DNA of 12,162 nucleotides from Candidatus Poseidoniaceae archaeon (lineage in GTDB: Archaea; Thermoplasmatota; Poseidoniia; Poseidoniales; Poseidoniaceae). The notes below the pieces were generated by a model that was given only the letters and a program-made list of their open reading frames with translations, did no database searches and was not told the DNA's origin. A program made the position numbers and the translations under genes. Numbering within the stretch: position 1 is the first letter of the stretch; each line of letters starts with the position of its first letter. Positions 5,383 through 12,162 of this stretch are shown piece by piece. Location of the stretch: positions 1-12,162 of the forward strand of contig DUHJ01000049.1 in NCBI GenBank assembly GCA_013330925.1, given 5' to 3'.

Positions 5383-7642
5383 GGTCTTCCCGCAAGCGCC
5401 AATCGTTGAGGACGTCCTCGTCAATGAATTCCACGCGCGGGTAATTCCACCACCACGGGACTTCGCCATGGATGCCAAACCGGTGTTGCCACCGGTTCAG
5501 TTCCCTCGCCAAGCGGGCCTGCGCACCCGGATGCCATGCTCTGCGGCGCACGAAATGGTGCGGGTCTTCTCCCTGAACCCAACCCGACATGCGGAGGAGG
5601 CGTCGAAGGAACTGGTGTTCGCGATAATCACGGACCGTGAATTGGAACCCCGTCCACATCTCGACATCGTAGGGCGCCGCCGCGCCAAGACGAACCTCTC
5701 TCTCCATGCCGGAGCGCGCAAGGATCGTCCACACGCGAGCGTAGAGGTCACGGATTCGGTGTGGGGCTTCACGGATGTCAGGCCGCCGACGACGCTCGCC
5801 ACCCCCGTCCCGAATGTGAACACGTCCGCGAAGGTTGGCGAAGCCTTGGATGGGGTTTTCCACGTCATCCTCTTGCTGGTCGACGATCGCCTGGAAACGA
5901 TCGCGAAAGTTTCGGTTCATCCTGTCGAAGCCCGCATTGACGGCTTCTCGAAAACGGACCTCTTCCTGTCCTCCGTGGTGAGGCGGATGTTGCATCCAGT
6001 GGTTCCAGTGGTCTCGGCCCCTTCGCCGAGGACGAAATTCTTCTCGAAGCGTTGCCTCCAACCATGCTTGGACGTACTTTTGCTGTTCAAGCATCGTTCC
6101 GTCTCCGACGTCCGACCCGCTGTACCAGAACGGTCGGAAAGGAGCGTGTTCAGTTGCCGATTGGGCTTCAAACCAAGGGAGCGCTTCGGCCAACGTCGTG
6201 TTGCCCACGCGAATGGTATCACCGCCATACGACGGTGACGTGACGTGCATGAAATTGTGAAGCGGTCCAATGGTTTCAGCCGTGGTCACGTCGTCGAGGA
6301 GGCTCAGAACCACCGTGGCCAACAGGTCTCCAACGGGCCGGGTGGGGCCGCTGCGGTCTTGCGTGATGCACAATGGAGGGTCAGTGGGACGACCTCGGCC
6401 GTTCACGCCCCTGACCACAAAGGGTGCCATGTGAGCGCCGGGGCCAATCTTGAGCTCGTAGCCATGACCAAATCGGCCACGGATCAACACCCGAGCACCT
6501 TCGACATGCACCCGTTCGCGGGACTCGTCAAGCACCGTGCGGAGAAGCACCAAGGAGCGCGCAAGTGCGGGATCGACGTCGTCGTTCGCCTTGCCGTTCC
6601 ACGTCACGGCCATGGCGTGCAAACGGGCGCGTTCTTCGGACCACGGCGGCGAGAGGGCCCACGCCAACAACCACGCCCACAGACGCGGGTCCCGTGGGAC
6701 CTTGACGGAAAGGACGTCCCTTCCTCGGGCGATGCGAGCCACCCGCATGGAGAGGCGGCCATCGCCGTTGGACATGACCTGCGGAAGAGGACGATGAACC
6801 ACCTCTTCCGTCGTGTTCCACGCCGCCACCCAGGGCTCTTGCCGTCCAGCCGCCACGAGGTGCGGTCGTTGCCTGATGGTTTCGTCCAACGCTTCGCGTT
6901 GTGGTCCTCGGGCACCCGGTCCCTGCCACCGCAAGGGGGGCCGCTGCTCAAAACCCTCAACCCAAAGCCGTGTGACCTCATCCAGCGGTTCGTCAAGCCG
7001 CTTGAGGAAGCCCAGCCAGCGCATCAACGGACGTCCCGGATGATGATCGTCGATGTTTCGAGCCGCACCAAATCCCAACGGGTGGCGGGGAATCCGGAGG
7101 GCAGGTCCAGAGACCGCGGAGGCCGCCAACGCCAGAGCGAGAAGGTCCCAACCTCGTCGGCTTGGTGCACACATCAGTTCCAACAGGTCCTTCCAAGGTG
7201 TCCTCGGGAAGGGACCACGTCCGTCGATGAGGAACCCCTCGTCTGAAAATTGGACGAGGTGACCCGAACACAAGGTCACCCCCTGCGCCAACGCTCGTTG
7301 CTGGGTCGTGGACGCTCCTTCGGCTGAACGAGCGGCTGCAGCGGCCTCCTCAAAGGCGGCTTGTCCGGCGTGCCAGATGCTGATTGGATCGGCGTGCGGA
7401 TCGTCCAGACGGGCCCATTCTCCCGCTTCCAAGACCCAAGACGTTCGCTTCAGTTGCGCCCATCGGGTTCGTGAGGAGGGCAGGCCATCCAGCGCCTGCT
7501 GTGCATCGTCGATCAGGGGTTGTGGAACCAAGTCCAGCCATCGGTGTTCACCATGGTCCCTGAGGACGGCCGCACACAGGCCGCAGTGCTTCTGTGCGCC
7601 CTCCGCTTGCGCGTTGCAAATCTCGCATTGAGTGAGGTCCAT
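5372..7642 (-). CDS. Large zinc-ribbon protein of unknown function, divergent from the AddAB-like pair
   Basis: I do not recognise this 756-aa protein as a whole. The N-terminus has a compact zinc ribbon, C6-x2-C9 and C20-x2-C23. The rest is mainly helical-looking, tryptophan- and arginine-rich, with no signal peptide or clear membrane span. Residues about 380-450 form a beta-rich module (GRFGHGYELKIGPG, later LCITQDRS with C425, then PVGDLLATVVLSLLDD). A histidine/tryptophan cluster (H545, H548, H552, H555, H556 with W546 and W549) might bind metal. A strongly basic tract follows near GGGERRRRP, and the C-terminus contains PWWWNYPRVEFIDEDVL. No Walker, HNH or PD-(D/E)XK motif was found. Its start is 56 bp from the AddB-like gene on the other strand, so shared regulation and a link to DNA processing are possible but unproven. 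No Shine-Dalgarno sequence precedes ATG 7642. Long + strand open frames across it are read as antisense shadows. Confidence 0.7.
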   Translation of the reverse strand: MDLTQCEICNAQAEGAQKHCGLCAAVLRDHGEHRWLDLVPQPLIDDAQQALDGLPSSRTRWAQLKRTSWVLEAGEWARLDDPHADPISIWHAGQAAFEEAAAAARSAEGASTTQQRALAQGVTLCSGHLVQFSDEGFLIDGRGPFPRTPWKDLLELMCAPSRRGWDLLALALAASAVSGPALRIPRHPLGFGAARNIDDHHPGRPLMRWLGFLKRLDEPLDEVTRLWVEGFEQRPPLRWQGPGARGPQREALDETIRQRPHLVAAGRQEPWVAAWNTTEEVVHRPLPQVMSNGDGRLSMRVARIARGRDVLSVKVPRDPRLWAWLLAWALSPPWSEERARLHAMAVTWNGKANDDVDPALARSLVLLRTVLDESRERVHVEGARVLIRGRFGHGYELKIGPGAHMAPFVVRGVNGRGRPTDPPLCITQDRSGPTRPVGDLLATVVLSLLDDVTTAETIGPLHNFMHVTSPSYGGDTIRVGNTTLAEALPWFEAQSATEHAPFRPFWYSGSDVGDGTMLEQQKYVQAWLEATLREEFRPRRRGRDHWNHWMQHPPHHGGQEEVRFREAVNAGFDRMNRNFRDRFQAIVDQQEDDVENPIQGFANLRGRVHIRDGGGERRRRPDIREAPHRIRDLYARVWTILARSGMEREVRLGAAAPYDVEMWTGFQFTVRDYREHQFLRRLLRMSGWVQGEDPHHFVRRRAWHPGAQARLARELNRWQHRFGIHGEVPWWWNYPRVEFIDEDVLNDWRLREDLRD

Positions 7643-7655
7643 CCAATGGATTGGA
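7642..7655. promoter_or_regulatory. Inverted repeat TCCAAT-GG-ATTGGA at the divergent promoter
   Basis: Two perfect 6-bp arms flank a 2-bp centre, abutting the start codon of the minus-strand zinc-ribbon gene. Its position suits an operator that could block that gene's transcription or leaderless start, but so short a repeat can occur by chance. Confidence 0.3.
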
Positions 7656-7664
7656 CGATGACCT

Positions 7665-7672
7665 CTTTTGAA
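7665..7672. promoter_or_regulatory. Possible bidirectional TATA-like element between the zinc-ribbon and addB-like genes
   Basis: CTTTTGAA is the most A/T-rich patch in the 56-bp spacer. Its centre is about 27 nt from ATG 7642 on one side and about 30 nt from GTG 7699 on the other, the distance expected between an archaeal TATA box and a leaderless transcription start. Neither gene has a Shine-Dalgarno sequence, which fits leaderless transcripts. The match to a consensus TATA box is weak. Confidence 0.3.
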
Positions 7673-7698
7673 CCAACATTGCGCTCAACTTTCGCAAG

Positions 7699-10600
7699 GT
7701 GTTCAAGAACCCTGACGAAGTCTCACGAGGCATGCCGTCGCTTGAGGTCGTTCCCTTCGGCCCACTCCCTGAGTGGGTGGACGAAGCGATGGCTCGAGAA
7801 AACGTGCTCGTGGTCTGTGCAACAGAAGGAGAACGTCGTCACCACCTGCGCCGCATGGCGAGAACGGGGGGAAGCGTTGACGCCTCGCGCCTGACCACCC
7901 TCGGGCGGTTTTTGCGCCACCTCCGGGCCGACGTCGGGCTGCCAGAGGCGCAAGGAGATGCCGCGTTGCACGTGCTCGCCCTTGACGCCGCATGCCGATC
8001 TCTGGCGGAATCTGGCGCCTTTCTTCTCCCCGCCTCATCGTGGAGCGTTGGGCGGACAGAACGTTTGCTTCGGCTCCACGATCGCCTCGCCCAAGAGGGA
8101 TTGGAAGGCCGCACGTGGGAAGATGACCCCGGTCTTGCGGTCTTTGGACAGGCCATTGCTCAAGTGGAACAGGAGACGGGTCGTCTTCATCCCGGTTTGG
8201 TCACGCAACACGTTGTCAACGCGCTCCAAGCACGTGACGACCGTTCACCTCCCTTCCTCTTGGCCAACCTCGATGGCGTGCTGATGCTCCCCACGCCTCC
8301 AGATCATGGGGAAGCGGTCGTGACCTTGTTCAGGGCCATCGAACGTTTCGTTGGCGTTCACGTGCTCCGAACGCCCGGTGCAATGCGCACCGGTTTCGGC
8401 GGGGCCATCCTCGAGGACGTGCACCCCATCTCTGTTCGCGCCGATGTGCCAGCTTGGCTGCCGCCCCATGACCCCGTTGCTTCTGAGGCTCGGGGTTGGG
8501 ACGTGGTCGATGCGCATCTTGACCGGGCCCATCGCGTGGTCTTGCAGCGGCGGAGTCACGGTCCAATGGCGGCCGTCGATCTCGCATTGCAACACCGGGC
8601 CGCAGGCCATACCGGCCCTGTGCTTATCGTGGACGCGGATGAGGGTCGTAGAAGGGCAACGGCGGCAAACCTGAGGGCGCATGGCTTGACCGTTAGCCAC
8701 CGCGATTCCACCGCCCCATCACGTGCTGTGGCGGGGCTCCTTCGAGCAGCAAAAGCCGGTCTCGGGTCCGAGGCATGGAGCCCCGAAGCACTGATTGGCC
8801 TCGCAGGAGGGGCTTCCATGGGTTTCGATGTCGCCAAAATTGGGTCTTTTCAACACCCCGTGGAACCGACATGGCGCCCACGTGGGCACGTGGATCTGCT
8901 CCGAACCGTGGCCCGCACAGCCCACCTTCGAGGTGGACAAGGGGCGTTACGACGTTGGCGAGGCGTCTTCAGCGCGATGCGACCCGACCTTCACCGCGGT
9001 CGTGTGGCGATGCAGCGCCAGCAGATCGAGGAAACCGCCTGGTGGCTGGAGTCCATTGCTGTGCTGTGGTCGTCCATTACCGGGGCCGATGGAAGCAGCA
9101 CGTTCACCGGACCCGTCACCGAATCGGAACTCACCCTTCCAACCGCCCCAAGCTCCCTGCATGCTTGGGTCGACATGATGCTCAATGGAGCCGATTGGCC
9201 CATGCTCCGTTCCCGCACCTCACGGTTCGACGCCAGCGTGGCTGGCCTGCATCTGTTGAAAGAACGGTTGAACGTTGGGCTTGCGCAGGATGCATGCGGG
9301 CCAGAAGCGGTGGCGGTGTTGGAGCTCTTGGCGCTTGATGCTCCGACACCCTCCTCTGGTGCCCAGGGCACCGATGTGATGGTCTTGGCCCCGGACGAGG
9401 CCATCGGTCAGCCAAGCGGCCTGACCGTGTTGGCCGGTCTCGACGATGAGGCGTGGTCGATGCGCCCGAGTGATCTGCCATGGTGCGACCGTGCCGCCCG
9501 TGCGAGCCTTGGCCTCTTCGACGGTGATCTCGCCATTCGCAAGGGGCGGAACGTGTTGGGCCAACTGTTGGCTTCTTCGTCGTGCGTGGTGGTGTTCGAC
9601 TCCTCAGCAGAGGACGGAGCCGGCCCTTCGCCACCGTTGGCCGAATGGTTGCTTCATGTCCGACGGAACGGCCATTGGACCCGCATGAACACCGCACGGC
9701 CAGATTGGTTCCGCCAAGAAGAAGCCGCTGACGTTCACGCGCTGTGGACGGTCGAAGCCGGGGGCGCGCTGTGCCCTCGCCCCGGAGGGTTCAGGAACGG
9801 GCAAGCCGGTCGAGCAGGTCGTCAACGCAGGGACTTGCGCCAGCAAACAGGACTCGACCTTGACGCGGGCCGTGACGTACACGCGCCGGTCAACAGAGGG
9901 GCCCTCTTGGCTGCGTTTGCACCGTCCGTCTTGGAAGACCGAACCCGTCGGCAACCGGAACCCCAATCCCTCGAAACCGGCGAAGTTTTGCCGTGGTCCG
10001 AGGCCGAAAAACTCCAAACGACCCATCGGCTCAACCTTCGCCCATCACCGTCTGCCGTTGGCAAAAACCGTCAGGTGGCTCAGGTGGACGGCTGGCCGCA
10101 TCTCGGTTTGAGGATCAACGGCAACGTTGTCTCGGTCACCCTCGATCCGCGTCCGCTGGCCCCACCGTCCCTCGGTCAGGGCGCCCTGCATGCCGTGACC
10201 GGCTCTGAAGGACCAGGGCGGGAAGCCGCCACATGGTCGCCCAGCCGCCTCCAGGCGTGGGTTGTTTGTCCTCGGAAAGCGTGGTTGGAGCAAGCCTTCG
10301 ACGTCTCTGGGGAAGAAACAGGGGCCGAGGACATCGACCGCCGAGAACAAGGCGACCTTGTCCACCGGTTCGAAGAGACCTCGCTTCGGGCCCATGGCAT
10401 CTGGTCTGAGGAGGGATGGCGAACCTCCGAGAGCGGACCTTTCGCCCCGCAGGACCTCGACGCCCATTGGCGGTCCACCATCGATGCCGTGTTCGAACAA
10501 ACCCCGTGGCTCGCACGGACCGATGCCGTGGCGATGCACCGCCGCCGTGCGGCCATGGGCGACGGGCCGCCAAGCGCCACCGGGCCGACCCCATCGCCAC

Positions 10601-11304
10601 GACCAGAAGGCGAGTTGGGCCGGTTGTTGATGGCCGATTCACGTTTGACCGGTGTGTCTCCTCTTGCCGCGGAGTGGGCCATCGTCAACGGCGAAGGTGA
10701 GGCGCCCACCGTGGCGTTGAGCGACGACGTGCCCGGTCAAATCCTTCGGTGCCGCATCGACCGCGCCGATGAGGTCATCCTCGACGAAGCACGACGCCAA
10801 GCCGCGGTGGAAGCGGGTTTGATGGACGAGCAGGGTCCAGAACGGTTGGTCATTCTGCGCGACCTGAAAAGCGTGGTTGGTCCGGAGAAATCCAAGCTTC
10901 AGGACCGCCATTTGAGGGCCCTGTACGATGAGGTTCAACTTGCGGCGTATGCGCTGGCTTGGGAAGCCGCCCGTCCAATGGATCGGGTGGTGGGCGTGGG
11001 CATTTCCTCGGTCGGCGCCGATGCATACCATCACGTCGAACTCGACTCCGCATGGTCGGAGGTGCTCGATGGGCTTGAACTTGGGACGGGAACGGCCCAC
11101 CTTGTGCAGACCCATCCCTCCACCCTCCGCGACGGCACACCTGCCTCGCCGTTCCGTCGTTGGTTGCAAGAGCGTGCCCTGACGATGGGCAAAGCGGTCC
11201 TTGCCTCCACCGAGGGTCAGGTGAATCCAACGCCTTCGAAGGCGTGTTCGTCGTGTTCCGTCGCCTCTGCATGCGGCGTCGCCTTCCTTGGAGGTGGACG
11301 TTGA
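7699..11304 (+). CDS. addB: AddB-like helicase-nuclease subunit with Fe-S PD-(D/E)XK nuclease domain
   Basis: The 1201-aa product is close in length to Bacillus AddB (about 1,166 aa). AddB and AddA form a complex that unwinds and trims double-strand DNA ends for recombination. The C-terminal RecB-type nuclease domain is complete: C857 (VVCPRKAWLEQ), H889 (GDLVHRFEE), catalytic D1021 (CRIDRADE), D1055 and K1057 (ILRDLKS), Q1080 and Y1084 (QLAAYALAW), and C1183, C1186, C1192 (C-x2-C-x5-C). The four cysteines match the 4Fe-4S 'staple' of AddB. The N-terminal two thirds resembles a degenerate SF1 helicase: no Walker A is seen where one would be expected (VVPFGPLPEW), and a motif-like segment TVLAGLDDEAWSMRP lies near residue 577. 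ATG 7732 is an alternative start, 11 codons in; no Shine-Dalgarno sequence supports either. The gene overlaps the AddA-like helicase by 1 bp. A CRISPR Cas4 or stand-alone nuclease is excluded by length and partner. Confidence 0.85.
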   Translation: MFKNPDEVSRGMPSLEVVPFGPLPEWVDEAMARENVLVVCATEGERRHHLRRMARTGGSVDASRLTTLGRFLRHLRADVGLPEAQGDAALHVLALDAACRSLAESGAFLLPASSWSVGRTERLLRLHDRLAQEGLEGRTWEDDPGLAVFGQAIAQVEQETGRLHPGLVTQHVVNALQARDDRSPPFLLANLDGVLMLPTPPDHGEAVVTLFRAIERFVGVHVLRTPGAMRTGFGGAILEDVHPISVRADVPAWLPPHDPVASEARGWDVVDAHLDRAHRVVLQRRSHGPMAAVDLALQHRAAGHTGPVLIVDADEGRRRATAANLRAHGLTVSHRDSTAPSRAVAGLLRAAKAGLGSEAWSPEALIGLAGGASMGFDVAKIGSFQHPVEPTWRPRGHVDLLRTVARTAHLRGGQGALRRWRGVFSAMRPDLHRGRVAMQRQQIEETAWWLESIAVLWSSITGADGSSTFTGPVTESELTLPTAPSSLHAWVDMMLNGADWPMLRSRTSRFDASVAGLHLLKERLNVGLAQDACGPEAVAVLELLALDAPTPSSGAQGTDVMVLAPDEAIGQPSGLTVLAGLDDEAWSMRPSDLPWCDRAARASLGLFDGDLAIRKGRNVLGQLLASSSCVVVFDSSAEDGAGPSPPLAEWLLHVRRNGHWTRMNTARPDWFRQEEAADVHALWTVEAGGALCPRPGGFRNGQAGRAGRQRRDLRQQTGLDLDAGRDVHAPVNRGALLAAFAPSVLEDRTRRQPEPQSLETGEVLPWSEAEKLQTTHRLNLRPSPSAVGKNRQVAQVDGWPHLGLRINGNVVSVTLDPRPLAPPSLGQGALHAVTGSEGPGREAATWSPSRLQAWVVCPRKAWLEQAFDVSGEETGAEDIDRREQGDLVHRFEETSLRAHGIWSEEGWRTSESGPFAPQDLDAHWRSTIDAVFEQTPWLARTDAVAMHRRRAAMGDGPPSATGPTPSPRPEGELGRLLMADSRLTGVSPLAAEWAIVNGEGEAPTVALSDDVPGQILRCRIDRADEVILDEARRQAAVEAGLMDEQGPERLVILRDLKSVVGPEKSKLQDRHLRALYDEVQLAAYALAWEAARPMDRVVGVGISSVGADAYHHVELDSAWSEVLDGLELGTGTAHLVQTHPSTLRDGTPASPFRRWLQERALTMGKAVLASTEGQVNPTPSKACSSCSVASACGVAFLGGGR
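11290..11296 (+). promoter_or_regulatory. Shine-Dalgarno site GGAGGTG for the addA-like gene
   Basis: GGAGGTG lies within the last codons of the addB-like gene, 7 nt before ATG 11304. It fixes the start of the next gene and indicates tight co-translation of the two subunits. Confidence 0.7.
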
Positions 11305-12162
11305 TGAAGCACCCCTTCCGCCATGCTCAACGCTTGGGGCTCGATTTGGATCGGCACATCGTCCTCGATGCCGGCGCAGGGACGGGCAAGACCACCGTGA
11401 TGGCCGAACGCTACGTGCAGCATCTGTTGACTGGCGTGCAACGGGCCACCTTGCTGACTCCACCGGGAACCAGGCCCGGACGCCCAGGCGCAGGAGCTTC
11501 GCTTGAGTCGCCCAGGGACCGACTGGCTCCTGACGCGTGGCCTGGCTTGTTGCCGACCGAAGTGGTGGCGATCACCTTCACACGAAAAGCGGCCTCAGGG
11601 CTCCGCGCTCAAATCAAGCGGCGCATCACGGCCATCCGTGGGCAGGCCATCGAGGGCGACGACGAAGGCATCGTCGACGTGCGGTGGCGCGGTCGGGCCG
11701 AAGGGGTGGTCGACCTCCTGTCTTCGTTGCTCGACGATGCACCGGTCACGACCATTGACGCTTTCCTGAACCATTTGGTGACCCCGTACATCGACGAATT
11801 GATGCCGCGCCGGGTGGACGGACACGTCCCCGAAGAAGGCATGGAAACCCTTCACGACACGGCCATCGCCTGCGTGTGGAGGCTTCGGCAACCCAGCGAC
11901 GCCACCGATTTTCAAATTCCAAACGGCACCGCCGTGATCCAAGCCCGTGACCGGCTGGCCGCCTCGCTTGGTGGGCAAAGTGCCGCCCACCGCGTCTTCA
12001 GCGCCATGCTCCGAAACGGGGCCTTCGTGGATGAAGCACAACGCGCCATTCGTGCATCCACTGGGGGCCAACCTGTGGACGATGCAGCGCTTCGAGCGAT
12101 GGTGGGCTCGTTGGCAGAAGGGCCGGAATTGATCGATTTCCTGAACGAGCTGCGCACCGCGT
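11304..12162 (+). CDS. addA: AddA/UvrD-like superfamily 1 helicase (3' partial)
   Basis: This gene is open from ATG 11304 to the right edge (286 codons) and continues beyond it. The stop of the AddB-like gene and this start overlap in TGATG. The N-terminus shows HIVLDAGAGTGKTTVMAERY, a Walker A of the UvrD/RecB/AddA group with K29 and T30 at the ATP site; VVAITFTRKAASGLRAQI (T91-F92-T93, motif Ia, DNA contact); and TTIDAFLNHLV, the equivalent of the 'TIHxF' segment of AddA and RecB. A proline/glycine-rich stretch (about residues 54-72) separates the Walker A region from motif Ia. This would be the ATP-driven motor of the complex; whether it also carries a second C-terminal nuclease domain, as AddA does, lies outside the window. 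UvrD- or RecB-like names are possible, but the AddB partner favours AddA. Confidence 0.85.
   Translation, partial: MKHPFRHAQRLGLDLDRHIVLDAGAGTGKTTVMAERYVQHLLTGVQRATLLTPPGTRPGRPGAGASLESPRDRLAPDAWPGLLPTEVVAITFTRKAASGLRAQIKRRITAIRGQAIEGDDEGIVDVRWRGRAEGVVDLLSSLLDDAPVTTIDAFLNHLVTPYIDELMPRRVDGHVPEEGMETLHDTAIACVWRLRQPSDATDFQIPNGTAVIQARDRLAASLGGQSAAHRVFSAMLRNGAFVDEAQRAIRASTGGQPVDDAALRAMVGSLAEGPELIDFLNELRTA

Noticed and set aside
5345..7246. Two long + strand open frames (5345-6238 and 6245-7246) opposite the zinc-ribbon gene
   Set aside because: They lie in one antisense frame of a single 756-codon minus-strand gene, are interrupted by a stop, show no domain, and have the arginine- and proline-heavy composition typical of antisense shadows in high-GC DNA.
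8351..10700. Many short frames inside the addB-like gene, considered as nested small proteins
   Set aside because: All lie in alternative frames of a continuous 1201-codon gene with a complete nuclease domain, and none has a start signal or motif.
11470..11570. Possible frameshift between Walker A and motif Ia of the addA-like gene
   Set aside because: The frame stays open and both motifs are in the same frame; the Pro/Gly-rich stretch reads as a lineage-specific loop.
1..12162. CRISPR array, tRNA, rRNA or insertion-sequence remnants
   Set aside because: No regularly spaced repeats, tRNA-like arms, rRNA blocks or transposase motifs were seen, and the spacers are too short to hold them.

Overview
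The window is a tightly packed, high-GC stretch of prokaryotic chromosome with nine protein genes and very short spacers. It most resembles a high-GC archaeon of the Thermoplasmatota, possibly marine group II (Poseidoniales). This is an inference. The support is two Pth2-type (archaeal/eukaryotic) peptidyl-tRNA hydrolases, a secreted protein with a sortase-like C-terminal tail, and a pattern in which operon-internal genes carry Shine-Dalgarno sequences while most first genes carry none. A bacterial origin, for example actinobacterial, is not excluded. No rRNA, tRNA, CRISPR array, transposase or insertion sequence was seen.

Left part (2-2422, + strand): a 5'-truncated gene for a membrane-anchored beta-propeller protein ending in a DUF4430/transcobalamin-like domain, then an ECF-transporter S component, then an overlapping pth2 gene. 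The first two look like the surface-binding and membrane-substrate parts of a vitamin uptake system, with cobalamin as the best guess.

Middle (2465-5382): a small MerT-like membrane protein; a second, more canonical pth2 on the minus strand converging on it; a divergently transcribed PLP-dependent threonine aldolase with every key active-site residue; and a secreted thioredoxin-fold (Omp28-like) protein with a WCTNC motif.

Right part (5372-12162): a large minus-strand gene (756 aa, zinc ribbon at the N-terminus, otherwise unrecognised) is divergent from a + strand pair that looks like an AddAB-type helicase-nuclease. The first of the pair is a 1201-aa AddB-like protein with a complete 4Fe-4S nuclease domain. 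The second is an overlapping AddA/UvrD-like helicase that runs off the window. AddAB-type resection enzymes are typical of bacteria, so finding one in a probable archaeon, beside an unknown zinc-ribbon gene across a 56-bp shared promoter region, is the most interesting point in the window.
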